Assembly (NCBI GenBank): GCA_963708725.1
Contig: CAVPTL010000002.1
Coordinates: 1 to 64,000 of the forward strand
Source of the DNA: CAVPTL01 sp963708725
GTDB taxonomy: Bacteria; Actinomycetota; Thermoleophilia; Gaiellales; JAICJC01
Length of the DNA stretch: 64,000 nucleotides
Reading direction: 5' to 3'
Shown: positions 1 to 9,649 of the stretch, piece after piece
Layout: each line of letters begins with the position of its first letter
Position numbering within the stretch: position 1 is the stretch's first letter
The notes under the pieces: generated by a model
What the model was told of the DNA's origin: nothing
Seen by the model: the letters and a program-made list of their open reading frames with translations, nothing else
Databases searched by the model: none
Program-made: the position numbers and the translations under genes

Positions 1-49
1 CCGAGGTTGCACAAGCGGTAACGTCGAGTGCGCGCGGGCGGGCCCGGTA

Positions 50-1162
50 GTGTGGGCGGCCGTGATCACGAAACCCGACGCTCGGAGAATGTGGCGATGG
101 GTCGTCGGGCTGTGGTTGGGAAGCCGGGTGGCCGTGATCGCCGCCGGAGTCGTCCTCACCGAGCAGCTGGGATGGCACCGCTCGCTCGCCGTGTGGCAGG
201 TGCAGCCGTGGACGGCGGTCACCGGCTGGGACACCGCCTACTACATCAAGCTCAGCCACGACGGCTACCACCACGGCCTCTCGGTTGCGTTCTTCCCGCT
301 GTTTCCCGCGTTGATGTGGCTGTGGCGGGAGGTGATCCCGACGGGGGATGCGATCACCGCGATGGCGGTCTCCAACGGCGCGGCGCTGATCGCAATGTTC
401 GGGATGTATGTGCTGGCGCGCGATCGGCTCTCGGAGGATCACGCCCGCCGCGCCCTGCTCTACCTCGTGCTCTCGCCGTACGCGTTCGCGCTGGTGTTCG
501 CGTACTCGGAGGGAATCTTCCTGGCGCTGACCGTGTGGATGTTCGTGCTGTCGGATCGGTTCAAGGATCGCTGGGCAATTCCGCTCGCGTTCCTCGCCGG
601 GATGACCCGCATCACCGGCCTGGCGCTGGTGCCGGCGCTCGCGATTCGCGCGTGGCGACGAAAGACGGTCGAGGCCTGGCTGCTTGCGGCCGCGCCGGTG
701 GTGGGTCTCGGAGTGCACGCGGCGTGGCTGTGGCACGCCGTCGGCGACCCTCTGGCGATGGTGAAGATCCAGAGCCAGTGGGGTGGTCACATCGCGTTTC
801 CGATCTGGCCGCTGGTTGATCAGTTCTGGCGGTTTGGCACCACCCACGACGTTTTCTACCTCGCCCGCGGCGTGACGGTGATCGCCTACCTGCTGCTGTT
901 GATCCCGATCTGGCGCAGCGCGCGGTTTCGAGCGACGAGGGACGAGGACGTCGTGTACGTGTGCGCGATCTTCGTGATGCCGCTGCTCTCGAGCGTGCTC
1001 TACTCGGTCGGCCGGTTCGGGCTGGTCGCGTTCCCGTTGATGTTCGCGCTCGCCGATCTCGGCCTGCGGCGGGTGACCTTCCACCGTGCCTACGTCGTGT
1101 TCGCGCCGACCATCCAGTTTCTGCTGTTGGCGGCGGCGGCGCTTGGCTACCGGCCGCCGTGA
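50..1162 (+). CDS. PIG-V-like membrane mannosyltransferase family protein
   Basis: A 370-residue polytopic membrane protein resembling the PIG-V/GPI-mannosyltransferase-2 family, integral-membrane GT-C-type enzymes that use polyprenyl-phosphate sugars. Visible signatures are a WD pair in the first extracytoplasmic loop (residues 60-61) followed by a YYxKLSxDGY stretch, FFPLFP at 81-86, an SPYAF...YSEG segment near 145-155, and an RITGLALVP segment. Most of the rest is hydrophobic helices. The GTG start is the first in frame, and another GTG at 62 is possible. It converges on the broken gene that ends at 1164, with one base between them. The acceptor is unknown; in actinobacteria such enzymes usually act in cell-envelope glycosylation. 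The family call is fairly secure, the substrate is not. Confidence 0.72.
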   Translation: MWAAVITKPDARRMWRWVVGLWLGSRVAVIAAGVVLTEQLGWHRSLAVWQVQPWTAVTGWDTAYYIKLSHDGYHHGLSVAFFPLFPALMWLWREVIPTGDAITAMAVSNGAALIAMFGMYVLARDRLSEDHARRALLYLVLSPYAFALVFAYSEGIFLALTVWMFVLSDRFKDRWAIPLAFLAGMTRITGLALVPALAIRAWRRKTVEAWLLAAAPVVGLGVHAAWLWHAVGDPLAMVKIQSQWGGHIAFPIWPLVDQFWRFGTTHDVFYLARGVTVIAYLLLLIPIWRSARFRATRDEDVVYVCAIFVMPLLSSVLYSVGRFGLVAFPLMFALADLGLRRVTFHRAYVVFAPTIQFLLLAAAALGYRPP

Positions 1163-1163
1163 C

Positions 1164-2799
1164 CTACTTCACCGAGAAGGTGGTGTTCCCGATGGCGATG
1201 CCATTGGGATGCGCATTCGTGTAGGCGTAGACGTAGACCTGATACGGCTGGCCGTGCTGGAGGCGGCGGGTCTTGTTGCTGTAGCGCCCAGATCGCGGGA
1301 ACCTTGTAGGACGGACCTGGCACTGCGAATCTGCCACACCTGAATGTTCTGGCCGTGGTTGATGATCCGAAGCGAGTACGCGAACGCTCCGGGAACCGAC
1401 GTCCAATCGATCAGCGGAGTGGTGCCGGTCAGGCGGGCGCCTCGACCCGGCTTGCAGATGCGGCCGGTGCGAAGGTTGAGGTGCTTGGGCGCCGAGTAGA
1501 CGATGGCGCCGTTGATCGCGCTCTTGTACTGCGCCCAGATGGCGTAGTGGTAGGTGTGGAACTGCTTCAGCTGCTTGTCATTGCGCACACCCTTGCCTGA
1601 GGCCTTGATGCGGGTGCCGTCGTGCTGGTTCTTGGGTGCGTGGTTGGCGTTTCGCACGATCCAGCTGCCGGCGACACCGGTCGGCACCGACCACTGGAGG
1701 GTGGAGGTGGTGCAGCCCACCACTCCGTGCACGTTGGTGAATGCGGCGGGGGCGACACCGGTACCGGAGAGGTTGACCGTCTGAGCCCCGTCGGGGGCGG
1801 TGTCGGTGAGGGTGACCGTCGCCTTCTGCTGGATGGCCGCGGTGGCGCCGTATTGCACCGAGAACTGGCAGTTCGCATTCGGCGCGAGCGTTGCAGCGGC
1901 GCATGTTCCGGCGGTGAGCTTGAAGGCGCCGACGGCGCCGGTGACCTTGATGCTGCTGATCGTGAACGCGGCCGTATCGGCGTTGGTGACCGTGAACTGC
2001 TGCGTCGGCCCGAGCTTGCCCACGGTGACCCTGCCGAAGCCACGGCTCTGCGGGCTGAACGACACGTACCGGGAGATACCCTGGCCCGAGACGGTGACGA
2101 CCTGTGGTGAGTTGGCTGCGTCGTCGTTGAACGTGAGGATCAGCGCGTACTGGGCCATACGCGACTGGAGTGAACGAGACACCGACCGTGCAGCTGTTCC
2201 CGGCAGCGACGGTCGCATTGGTGCACGAGTTGGTCGTGACGCTCATGGCGTTGACGCTCCCGCCGTTGTCCGACCGTGGTGATGTGGAGCGGGCCGTTCC
2301 CGGTGTTGTTCAAGGTCACGGTGCCGGTTTTGGTCGCGTTGACCTTGACACCGCCGAGGTTCAGGTCGTTGACGCTTACCACCGGGGCGGGGGCCGCAGT
2401 GGCTGTCCCACTGAGATCGGAGACGTCGGCCTGGTTACTGCCGCTGTCGTAGGCGACGTCGATCTGGGCGGTCGGCGTCCCGGTGACGGTCGGGGCGAAC
2501 GTGACCGTGACGGTGCAGGTGTTCGTCGCTGCCGGGTCGAGCGTCGTTCCGGAGCAGCTGTCGTTGGAGAGCGAGAACTGGCCGGGGTTCGCGCCGCTCA
2601 ACGAGAGCGAGTTGATCGTGTGCGCCGCCGTGTCGGAGTTCGTGATCGTGACAGTCGCGGTGTCAGTGCTTCCGACGGCCACCGGACCCAGCGTTGGGTC
2701 GTTGGCGGTGAACAGGCCATTGGTGGTGGCGAGCGCGCCGGGCACGACCACGAGCGCCCCCAGGGCGACGGCGACGAGGATCACGCGAATGGGTTTCAT
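1164..2799 (-). pseudogene. Secreted choice-of-anchor-D / FN3-like surface protein, broken by frame changes
   Basis: The product would be about 544 residues. It starts with a clear signal peptide (MKPIRVILVAVALGALVVVPGALA), followed by at least three immunoglobulin-like repeats of the choice-of-anchor-D type: motifs such as LGPVAVGSTDTATVTITN, LNLGGVKVNATKTGTVTLNN and FGRVTVGKLGPTQQFTVTN, each ending in a Cys-containing strand. A C-terminal FN3-like part ends YVYAYTNAHPNGIAIGNTTFSVK. The reading frame changes near 2270, near 2155 and near 1310 (two one-base insertions, one one-base deletion by phase), while the protein stays recognisable throughout. This fits sequence errors or recent decay better than old decay. 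The start ATG overlaps the upstream gene's stop (ATGA), so the two were probably translationally coupled. Probable role: extracellular structural or adhesive protein. Confidence 0.7.
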
Positions 2800-3926
2800 A
2801 GTGAGAGGGCCGCCGCGATCAGGAGGACAAGACTGACAACCGCGATGGCCGCGGGGATCACGAGAGCTGCGCCGCCCTCGTACCGGCCGACGCTGATCCG
2901 GCCGCCGCGATGAGAGGTCTGGCTGTACTGCCAGTCGTCCTCGCGGGCTCGATTGATCAGCTTGACGACGACGAATGCGAGCGCGGCGAGCAGCAGTACC
3001 GCGATGGCGACTCCGCCGACGACCTTCGCCAGCGACGAGCTGAACATCGATGACGACGCTGGGGACTGCGCGGAGCCGGTGGTCTCGTGTGGCCGCGGTC
3101 AGGCGCCACCGACTTGTGCGGTCGAAAGCCCGCGGGCAGAATGAAATCTCGTGCCGTTGGTGGCGAATACCGCGTAGCAGTAGGTCGTGCCCGCTACGGC
3201 GGCGGTATCCACAGCCGCCGTCTTGCCCGGCCGGATACCTTGATCGTGCGCACATTCGGCCCGGCGACCGACGGGCAACGTTTGCCGGTGATGTTCGCGG
3301 TGACCAGGTAGCCGGTGGCTCCTGCGGCCGCCTTCCAGCTGACCTTGATCGAGTGCTGGCCGGCGACGGTGGTGACGCCGGTCACCTTCGCCGGTGGCCC
3401 GACAACGACCTTGTGATGCGCGGCGGCGGAGCTGTGGTACGGCGTGGTCGTGAAGACCGAGTAGCAATACGTTCCGCCGGCCTTGGCACTCTTGTCCACC
3501 TGGCTCGAACGCTTGGCGCTACCGCCGATTCCGACACCGTCGCTGGTCGAGGTCGGGACAGTTGGCGGCCGATCCGCGGCGCACGACAACCCCCGAGACG
3601 ATCTGGCTCTTCGGGAGCTGTCCAGCCGACGGTGATGACGCGAGGGGCGGTTGCCGTGGCCGTCACCGCTGTGACAGCAGCCGGGGTTGGATGGGTGACC
3701 GGCGTCGATCGTCCCGCCCCCGCCGCCGGTGTTCGTGGGCGGCGTGGTGGAGCCGATCCTCCACCGCCGGTCGACGTGGATGCCGCCGCCGCCACCACCG
3801 CCGTGGAGCCACACGAGAGGCAAGCGGCGGCGGTGGCCCGGCAAGAGCCACGCTTGCGGAGCCGCCGACGGCAACAAGTGCCGCGACAGCTGCAACCACG
3901 ATGTGCGATGTGCGAATTCGTGTCAT
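2796..3926 (-). pseudogene. Secreted FN3-repeat protein with C-terminal membrane anchor, broken by frame changes
   Basis: About 377 residues when the frames are joined. The N-terminus (MTRIRTSHIVVAAVAALVAV...) is a signal peptide. A Gly/Pro/Thr-rich linker and two FN3-like modules follow, with paired TYCYSVF and TYCYAVF strands and the segment IKVSWKAAAGATGYLVTANI. The end (from about 3047) holds two membrane helices around a short basic loop. At least three frame changes lie between about 3830 and 3230, and an in-frame TGA sits at 3099-3101 ahead of the membrane part. The membrane part could instead be a separate 83-residue gene (2796-3047). The whole unit is one operon with the downstream surface protein. 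Function beyond cell-surface display cannot be given. Confidence 0.6.
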
Positions 3927-4115
3927 TAGCCGCCTCTTCTCCAGCTGGGTCGCCCACCGACCGCCGAAGGAAGTTGTGACAAGAGCCTACTCCCCTGAGA
4001 CGAAGAGTCAAGGGGTGATCACGGCTTATGTCACTTGTCTGTACCAAAATGTGCAAAATTTCTGCGATAGTTGCTGCTCGCTCAGGAAGCAACGTCCGTT
4101 ACACTCGCACGACGC

Positions 4116-5045
4116 ATGCCGAGGCCGATCTTATTGGGGGTCGTGGGCGACTCCGCCAGCGGGAAGACGACGCTGACGCGCGGGCTCGTGCGCGTGCTCG
4201 GCGAGGACGCGGTCTCGCATGTCTGCCTCGACGACTATCACCGCTTCGATCGCGCTCAGCGATCCGGCCGGCAGATCACGCCACTCGACCCGGACTGCAA
4301 CTACATGGACGTGATGGACCAGCATCTGCGCCTGCTGCGCGCGGGCGAGGCGATCCTGAAACCGGTGTACCGCCACTCCGACGGCAGCTTTGGCCCGCCG
4401 GTGTACCTCGCGCCGCGCCGGTTTGTGATCGTCGAGGGGCTACTCGGCTTTCACACGTCCAGTATGTGCGACCGCTACGACGTGCGGGTATTCCTCGATC
4501 CACCCGAGAACCTGCGGCGCCGCTGGAAGGTTGTGCGCGACTGCTCCCGGCGCGGCTACACCACCGACCAGGTGCTCGCCGAGCTCGACCGCCGCGAGGG
4601 CGACTCCGACACCTACATCAGGCCCCAGCGAGCAACGGCCGACATGGTCGTGCGGTTCTCGGAGCCCGAGACCGACTCGGATATCGACGCGACCCACCTC
4701 GACAGTCACCTGCTGCTGCGCCCCGGACTGCCGCACCCCGATCTCGAGGATGTGATCGGCGACGCCGACGACGAGCTGACCCAGATCGGCTCGGGAGGTG
4801 ACCAGGATCTGTTCGTACCCGGCAGGCTCGACCCCAGCGTTGCGTTGGAGCTGGAGGAGCGGATCTGGAGCCACATGCATTTCGCCAGCCATCTGCGCAG
4901 CGAGCGGCTGGGCGAGTTCACGATCGGCACCCGGCTGCACCGCTCCGATTCGCTCGCGCTGGTGCAGCTACTGGTGCTCTACCACCTCGTCACCGCCCGC
5001 GAGAAGATCCTCACCGACGGCGCCCAGGCCGACGTTCGCGCGTAG
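4116..5045 (+). CDS. Phosphoribulokinase/uridine kinase family P-loop kinase
   Basis: A 309-residue soluble protein with an N-terminal Walker A motif (GDSASGKTT, residues 11-19), a following CLDDYHRFDR stretch typical of the phosphoribulokinase/uridine kinase fold, and VIVEGLLGFHT near residue 100. The C-terminal third, rich in acidic residues and ending in a SHMHFAS...LVLYHLVTAREKI segment, looks like the PRK-specific tail rather than a short uridine kinase. No RuBisCO or other Calvin-cycle gene is nearby, so a role in CO2 fixation is not supported here; many actinobacteria carry PRK-like proteins of unknown substrate. The ATG at 4116 is preferred because the P-loop follows it at the usual distance; an in-frame TTG lies at 4071. 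It is monocistronic. Confidence 0.72.
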   Translation: MPRPILLGVVGDSASGKTTLTRGLVRVLGEDAVSHVCLDDYHRFDRAQRSGRQITPLDPDCNYMDVMDQHLRLLRAGEAILKPVYRHSDGSFGPPVYLAPRRFVIVEGLLGFHTSSMCDRYDVRVFLDPPENLRRRWKVVRDCSRRGYTTDQVLAELDRREGDSDTYIRPQRATADMVVRFSEPETDSDIDATHLDSHLLLRPGLPHPDLEDVIGDADDELTQIGSGGDQDLFVPGRLDPSVALELEERIWSHMHFASHLRSERLGEFTIGTRLHRSDSLALVQLLVLYHLVTAREKILTDGAQADVRA

Positions 5046-5202
5046 TCTCACCGCCGCCGGTCGATAACAGGCCCAGAGCCATGTCCGTGATCTCGCCTGT
5101 CAGCCAGATGATCCTTGTCGTGCGTCCCCTGGCGGTCGTGCCGACGTCGTCGGAGCGGATTCAGTCCCAGGCCGCGGCGATCCGCCACCGCGGACTCAGC
5201 TT

Positions 5203-5955
5203 CTACGCCTGACCGAGCGCCCGATTGATCGCGCCGCGCAGGGTCGCGTCAGGTTGCTCGACGTCGCCGCGCCACCGGATGACGCCGGATCGGTCGAGCA
5301 CGTAGAACGTCGGGTAGTACCCAACGTGGTAGGCCCGCGCCACCGGCCCCAGCCCACCGCCTTGGTGGAAGCTTCCGGCCGGCGTGCCGCCCGGATCGAG
5401 CAGCGCCGGAAACGGCAGGCCGAAATACCGGTGGTAGGCATAGACGCTGGCGGCGTCCTCGGAGTCGGCGTTGATCGAGACGAACTGGACCGGACGGCCG
5501 GCGAAGCTCCGGGCAAGCGCCGCCAGGTGCGGGGCCTCGGCCGCGCAATGGGGACACCAGGTGGCGAAGAACTCGAGCAGCGCCACCTTTCCGTGGAGCG
5601 ATGCCCTGGTCACCGTCTGGCCCTCAGGTGTCTTCAGGCTGAAACCGGGAGCCACCGATCCCACCGCCAGCAGGTCGGGATTGGACGGCGGGTGGGCGTC
5701 ACTTGCAGGCTTGTTCTCGATCGAGCCGACACCCGGCTCGGTGCGAGGCGTGAATCCGATCGCGGCGGCCGCTCGCTGGAGCGACCTGGGCGCCGCCAGG
5801 TCAGCCGCGGTCGGCTTTGCGGGTGGGGGTGGCGCCGGTGACGTGGGCCGGAACACCACGTACACGCCGATGACCACCGCGGTTATGACCAGCGCGAGCA
5901 CGACCGTACGTGCGAACTCGCCGCGCCGGGAGCGGATTGGCGGGGCGCCGTCCAT
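5203..5955 (-). CDS. Membrane-anchored thioredoxin-like (TlpA/ResA-type) protein
   Basis: A 250-residue protein with a short basic N-terminus, one membrane helix (about residues 17-35), a Pro/Ala-rich linker and a C-terminal thioredoxin fold of the TlpA/AhpC-TSA kind. The redox site is WCPHC at 133-137, preceded by VALLEFFAT. A cis-Pro-like segment GYYPTFYVLDRSG lies near 220. The topology puts the redox domain outside the membrane, where such proteins reduce or oxidise thiols of secreted proteins or cytochromes. No cytochrome-maturation gene is adjacent. It lies 24 bases upstream of the sulfate importer's last gene on the same strand but is not obviously part of that operon. The substrate is unknown. 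Confidence 0.8.
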   Translation of the reverse strand: MDGAPPIRSRRGEFARTVVLALVITAVVIGVYVVFRPTSPAPPPPAKPTAADLAAPRSLQRAAAAIGFTPRTEPGVGSIENKPASDAHPPSNPDLLAVGSVAPGFSLKTPEGQTVTRASLHGKVALLEFFATWCPHCAAEAPHLAALARSFAGRPVQFVSINADSEDAASVYAYHRYFGLPFPALLDPGGTPAGSFHQGGGLGPVARAYHVGYYPTFYVLDRSGVIRWRGDVEQPDATLRGAINRALGQA

Positions 5956-5979
5956 ACCCCGCAGTATCGCAGCGCGCGG

Positions 5980-6987
5980 TTAGAGCGTGGTTTCGAGCGG
6001 GGTCTCGGCCGGAGAGTTTGTCAGGGCGGGATCGGCCATCTGCGGCGCCGCCGGCCGAGGCCGGACGTACACCGGCTTGCCGGCCGCGAGATCGAGCACC
6101 CGTGACTCCTCACGCGTGACCTGCACCGAGGTCGCCTGGCCGTCGGCCAGGTCGAGGTCGATCCGCACCTCAAACCCGAGCCGGGCGACGTGAGTGATCG
6201 TGGCGGCGTGTGTGGTGCCGTTCGGCTCCAGCCGGATCTCGATGTCGTGGGGACGGATCAGCGTGTCGCCCAGGCGGGTCACCGGCCCGACAAATCCCAT
6301 CACGAAGTCGTTGGCGGGCTCGTCGTACAGCTCGTGGGGATCCCCGACCTGCTCGACCTTGCCGTGATTCACGATCACGATCCGGTCAGAGACCTCCATG
6401 GCCTCCTCCTGGTCGTGGGTCACGAACACGGTGGTCACGTGCATCTCGTCGTGCAACCGCCGAAGCCACGCTCGCAGGTCCTTGCGCACGTTGGCGTCCA
6501 AAGCGCCGAAGGGCTCGTCCAGCAGGAGCACCTCGGGCTCGATCGCCAGGGCCCGGGCGAGCGCCATGCGCTGGCGCTGGCCGCCTGAGAGCTGCGCGGG
6601 ATAGCGATCGGCAAAGCCGGACAGCTGCACCAGCTCGAGCAGGTCATCGACGCGCTTTCGAGTCTCGTCCTTGGGGCGCTTGCGAATATCGAGGCCGAAG
6701 GCGACGTTCTTGCGCACGGTCATGTGCTTGAACGCGGCGTAGTGCTGGAACACGAAGCCGATTCCGCGCTTGTGGGCGGGCATGTTGGTCACGTCCACGC
6801 CGCCGATCTCGATCTTGCCCGAGTCGGGCCGGTCGAGCCCGCCGATCACCCGCAGGAGCGTCGACTTACCGCTACCTGAAGGGCCGAGCAGCGCGGTCAG
6901 CGAGCCGTCGGGTACCTCCACCGTGACGTCGTCCAGGGCGGCGAAGTCACCGAACCTTTTCGAGACGTTAGACGCGACGATTGCCAT
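5980..6987 (-). CDS. cysA: Sulfate/thiosulfate ABC importer, ATPase subunit
   Basis: A 335-residue ABC ATPase that powers sulfate or thiosulfate import. Visible motifs: Walker A GPSGSGKST (35-43), Q-loop FVFQHYAAF (near 79), signature LSGGQRQRMALARAL (133-147), Walker B VLLLDEP (153-159), and H-loop VFVTHDQEEAMEVSDRI (near 195). The C-terminal part is a TOBE-like domain of the CysA kind. Its start overlaps the end of cysW by 20 bases and it is the last gene of the sbp-cysT-cysW-cysA operon. Length and gene order match the standard SulT system, so the specificity call rests on both sequence and context. Molybdate ATPases are similar, but the Sbp-type binding protein in the operon argues for sulfate. 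Confidence 0.93.
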   Translation of the reverse strand: MAIVASNVSKRFGDFAALDDVTVEVPDGSLTALLGPSGSGKSTLLRVIGGLDRPDSGKIEIGGVDVTNMPAHKRGIGFVFQHYAAFKHMTVRKNVAFGLDIRKRPKDETRKRVDDLLELVQLSGFADRYPAQLSGGQRQRMALARALAIEPEVLLLDEPFGALDANVRKDLRAWLRRLHDEMHVTTVFVTHDQEEAMEVSDRIVIVNHGKVEQVGDPHELYDEPANDFVMGFVGPVTRLGDTLIRPHDIEIRLEPNGTTHAATITHVARLGFEVRIDLDLADGQATSVQVTREESRVLDLAAGKPVYVRPRPAAPQMADPALTNSPAETPLETTL

Positions 6988-7780
6988 GCGTGCTCTCCTT
7001 GCGGGGCTTGATCAAATTCATCACAAAAAGGGTGAACAGCGCGATCAGTGCCAACTCGAGGCCGGCCGAATAGGCACCTACCCTATCGAAATTCTGGTAT
7101 TCAGATTCTACGCGCAGTGGCAAGGTCTGAGTTCCGCCGATCACGTTGCCGCTCACCACGGCCACCGCCCCGTACTCGCCGATCGCCCGGGCGGTGGTCA
7201 AAACCACGCCGTAGATCACGCCCCAGCGGATGGCCGGAAGCGTTACCCGCCAGAAGATCTGGCGGCTGGAGGCGCCCAGCGTGGAGGCCGCCTGCTCCTG
7301 ATCGATGCCGATCTCGCGCAGCACCGGGATCACCTCGCGGGCCACGAATGGCAGCGAGACGAAGATGGTGGCGATCACCATGCCCGGGGTCGCAAAGATG
7401 ATGGGATGGCCGTGGTCGATGAACCAGTGCCCGAACCAGCCGTCCTGCCCGTACACCAGGATCAGCGTGAGGCCGACGACGACCGGGGAGACGGCGAAGG
7501 GAATGTTCAGCATCGCCTCCAGGAACGCCTTGCCACGGATGCTCGAGCGCACGATCATCAGTGCGAACACGATCCCGAACGCGGTGTTCAGCGGCACGGC
7601 GATCAGCGCGATCTTGAGGCTGAGTACGAGCGCCTTGACGGCGTCGGGCTCGTTGATCGCCGTCCACACCGGCGTGATGCCGTTTTCGAGCGTGTGGTAG
7701 GCGATCATCGCAACCGGCACCAGCAGCAGCGCGGCGAGGTAGAACAGCGCGACGAAGCGCAGACCGTACTTACCGATCAT
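6968..7780 (-). CDS. cysW: Sulfate ABC importer permease CysW
   Basis: A 270-residue inner-membrane permease with about six helices and a binding-protein-dependent transport domain. The ATPase-contact (EAA) loop reads EQAASTLGASSRQIFWRVTLPAI, followed by an ARAIGEYGAVAVVSGN segment diagnostic of CysT/CysW proteins. The ATG at 7780 is chosen because it starts directly before MIGKYGLRFVALFYLAAL; its first 11 bases overlap the end of cysT. It pairs with CysT to form the channel. A 12-base string at 7078-7089 (CTACCCTATCGA) also occurs at 9659-9670 in the control region of the operon, which may be coincidence. Confidence 0.92.
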   Translation of the reverse strand: MIGKYGLRFVALFYLAALLLVPVAMIAYHTLENGITPVWTAINEPDAVKALVLSLKIALIAVPLNTAFGIVFALMIVRSSIRGKAFLEAMLNIPFAVSPVVVGLTLILVYGQDGWFGHWFIDHGHPIIFATPGMVIATIFVSLPFVAREVIPVLREIGIDQEQAASTLGASSRQIFWRVTLPAIRWGVIYGVVLTTARAIGEYGAVAVVSGNVIGGTQTLPLRVESEYQNFDRVGAYSAGLELALIALFTLFVMNLIKPRKESTHGNRRV

Positions 7781-8615
7781 GGCGTGACCCCCAGCGCTCG
7801 AGGGCGCCCATCGCCAGCAGGATGCCAAGCGCCAGTCCGAGCATCAGCACCGCCAGCGCCGCCGCGCCGTCGGGGTTGTCGCTCTGGACCTGGGCGAAGA
7901 TGTGCACCGAGGCGACCTCGGTGGAAAACGGGATGTTGCCTGACATCAACACGACCGACCCGAACTCGCCGATGGCGCGGGCGAATGCCAGTGCCGCGCC
8001 GGAGACGATGGCGGGCAGGATCGTGGGCAGGATCACTCGCCGAAACACGGTGAACCGGTTGGCGCCCAGCGAGCCGGCCGCGTCCTCGACCTCGCGATCC
8101 ATCTCCAGCAGCACCGGCTGGACGCTTCGGATGACGAACGGCAAGGTCTCGAACAGCAGTGCCAGCAGCACCGCGGTGCGGGTGTAGGCAACGTTGATGC
8201 CGATGGGTGAGTTCGGGCCATACAGCGTCAAAAGCGTGAGCCCCGCCACAATCGTCGGCAGGGCAAACGGCAGGTCGATCAGGGAGTTGAGAAACGCCTT
8301 TCCCCTGAACTCGTCGCGCACCATCACCCAGGCGACGAGCGTCCCGAAAACGCCGTTGATCAGCACCACCAGGAGCGACACCACCAGGGTGAGCTTGATG
8401 GCCGCCACGGCATCGGGAGCCGTGACAGCGGTCTTGAAGGAGTCCCAGCCGCCCTTGGCGGTGACCCACGCGAGGGCCGCCAGCGGCAGCAGCACGATCA
8501 GGCTGAGGTAGGTCATCGCCAGCCCCGGCGCGACACCCGAAGGTGCCCCGCCGAGGCTGAGAGAGCCACGACCGGATCCAGAGGAGCGGGGTGGTTCTGC
8601 AGCGACAGTGCTCAC
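7770..8615 (-). CDS. cysT: Sulfate ABC importer permease CysT (CysU)
   Basis: A 281-residue permease. After a Ser/Gly-rich N-terminus of about 30 residues there are six predicted helices, the EAA loop EVEDAAGSLGANRFTVFRRVILPTI, and the conserved ARAIGEFGSVVLMSGNIPF segment of the CysT subunit. The start ATG overlaps the stop of the binding-protein gene by four bases (ATGA), indicating translational coupling. With CysW it forms the membrane channel for sulfate or thiosulfate. Confidence 0.92.
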   Translation of the reverse strand: MSTVAAEPPRSSGSGRGSLSLGGAPSGVAPGLAMTYLSLIVLLPLAALAWVTAKGGWDSFKTAVTAPDAVAAIKLTLVVSLLVVLINGVFGTLVAWVMVRDEFRGKAFLNSLIDLPFALPTIVAGLTLLTLYGPNSPIGINVAYTRTAVLLALLFETLPFVIRSVQPVLLEMDREVEDAAGSLGANRFTVFRRVILPTILPAIVSGAALAFARAIGEFGSVVLMSGNIPFSTEVASVHIFAQVQSDNPDGAAALAVLMLGLALGILLAMGALERWGSRHDR

Positions 8616-9649
8616 TTGCTTGTCGACACTCCGAGGGACTGTTCGATCGATGCCATGATGCTGTTATCCGGATCGAAGAACTTGGTCATGACGTCGTCCC
8701 ACCCACCGAGACTGTCGATCGTGAACGTGTTCACGGCGGGGTAGTCGGAGGTGTACTTGGCAGCCACCGAGGGGATCACCGAGCGGTAGCCGGTCTGAGC
8801 CAGGATGTTCTGCGCGTCCGGAGTCCACATCCACTGCGTGAACGCCTTGCCGGCAGCCGACGCCTTGATGGTCGAGGCGGCGACGGTCTGGATCAGGATG
8901 GTCGAGGGCGGGTAGACGATCTGGATCGGCTCCCCAGCCTGCTCGGCGAGCTTGGCGTCCTGCTCGTAGGCGAGCAGTACGTCACCCTTGCCGCCGACGA
9001 ACGTCTGCAGCGCGGCGCTTGCCTTGTCGTCCTGGACCGGAACGTTGTGGAACAGGGTGTTCAGGTATGCCTGGGCCTGAGCGGGCGTCTTGCCCTCTTT
9101 CAGCTCCGCGCCATAGGCGGCCATGATGTTCCAGCGAGCCCCACCCGAGGTGAACGGGTTCGGGGTGATCACCTGGACGCCCGGCTTGACGAGGTCGTCC
9201 CAGGTGGTGATGTGCTTGGGGTTGCCCTTGCGCACGACGAACACGACGACGCTGTTTGCGACGACGCCCTTGTACTGACCGGAATCCCAGTCAGGCGAAA
9301 CGAGCTTGGAATCGACCAGGCGGTCGATGTCGGGGCTCAGTGCGAAATGCACGTAGTCGGCGGGCTGGCCAGCCGCAACCGCGCGGCTCTGGTCACCCGA
9401 CGCTCCGTAGGACTGGGAGAAGCTCACGCCGCTCCCGTCCGCAGTGCCGTTGAATGCCGGAATCAGCTTGGCGTACGAGGTCTCTGGCGTCGAGTACGCA
9501 ACCAGATTGACCTTCCCGCCGGCGGAAGCAGACGTGCTGCTCCCCGCCGCGCCGCTGCTGGAAGAGCTCGAAGACCCTCCGCAACCCGCCAACCCGGCTA
9601 CGACTGTCACCAACCCAACTGTAAGTGACAGAACTTTGACTCGATTCAA
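8612..9649 (-). CDS. sbp: Sulfate-binding lipoprotein of the ABC importer
   Basis: A 345-residue extracytoplasmic solute-binding protein. A lipoprotein signal ends in LAGC (Cys23), followed by a Ser/Gly/Ala-rich tether. The mature part carries Sbp/CysP-family segments: VNLVAYSTPE near the start, SFSQSYGASGDQSRAV, VIT.PNPFTSGGARWN (sulfate-binding loop) and the closing domain to VST. The start is TTG at 9649, supported by a very strong ribosome-binding site (AGGAGG five bases upstream). It leads the sbp-cysT-cysW-cysA operon. Expression is probably set by the divergent XRE regulator and by sulfur supply; the spacer contains a symmetric candidate operator. Confidence 0.92.
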   Translation of the reverse strand: MNRVKVLSLTVGLVTVVAGLAGCGGSSSSSSSGAAGSSTSASAGGKVNLVAYSTPETSYAKLIPAFNGTADGSGVSFSQSYGASGDQSRAVAAGQPADYVHFALSPDIDRLVDSKLVSPDWDSGQYKGVVANSVVVFVVRKGNPKHITTWDDLVKPGVQVITPNPFTSGGARWNIMAAYGAELKEGKTPAQAQAYLNTLFHNVPVQDDKASAALQTFVGGKGDVLLAYEQDAKLAEQAGEPIQIVYPPSTILIQTVAASTIKASAAGKAFTQWMWTPDAQNILAQTGYRSVIPSVAAKYTSDYPAVNTFTIDSLGGWDDVMTKFFDPDNSIMASIEQSLGVSTSK

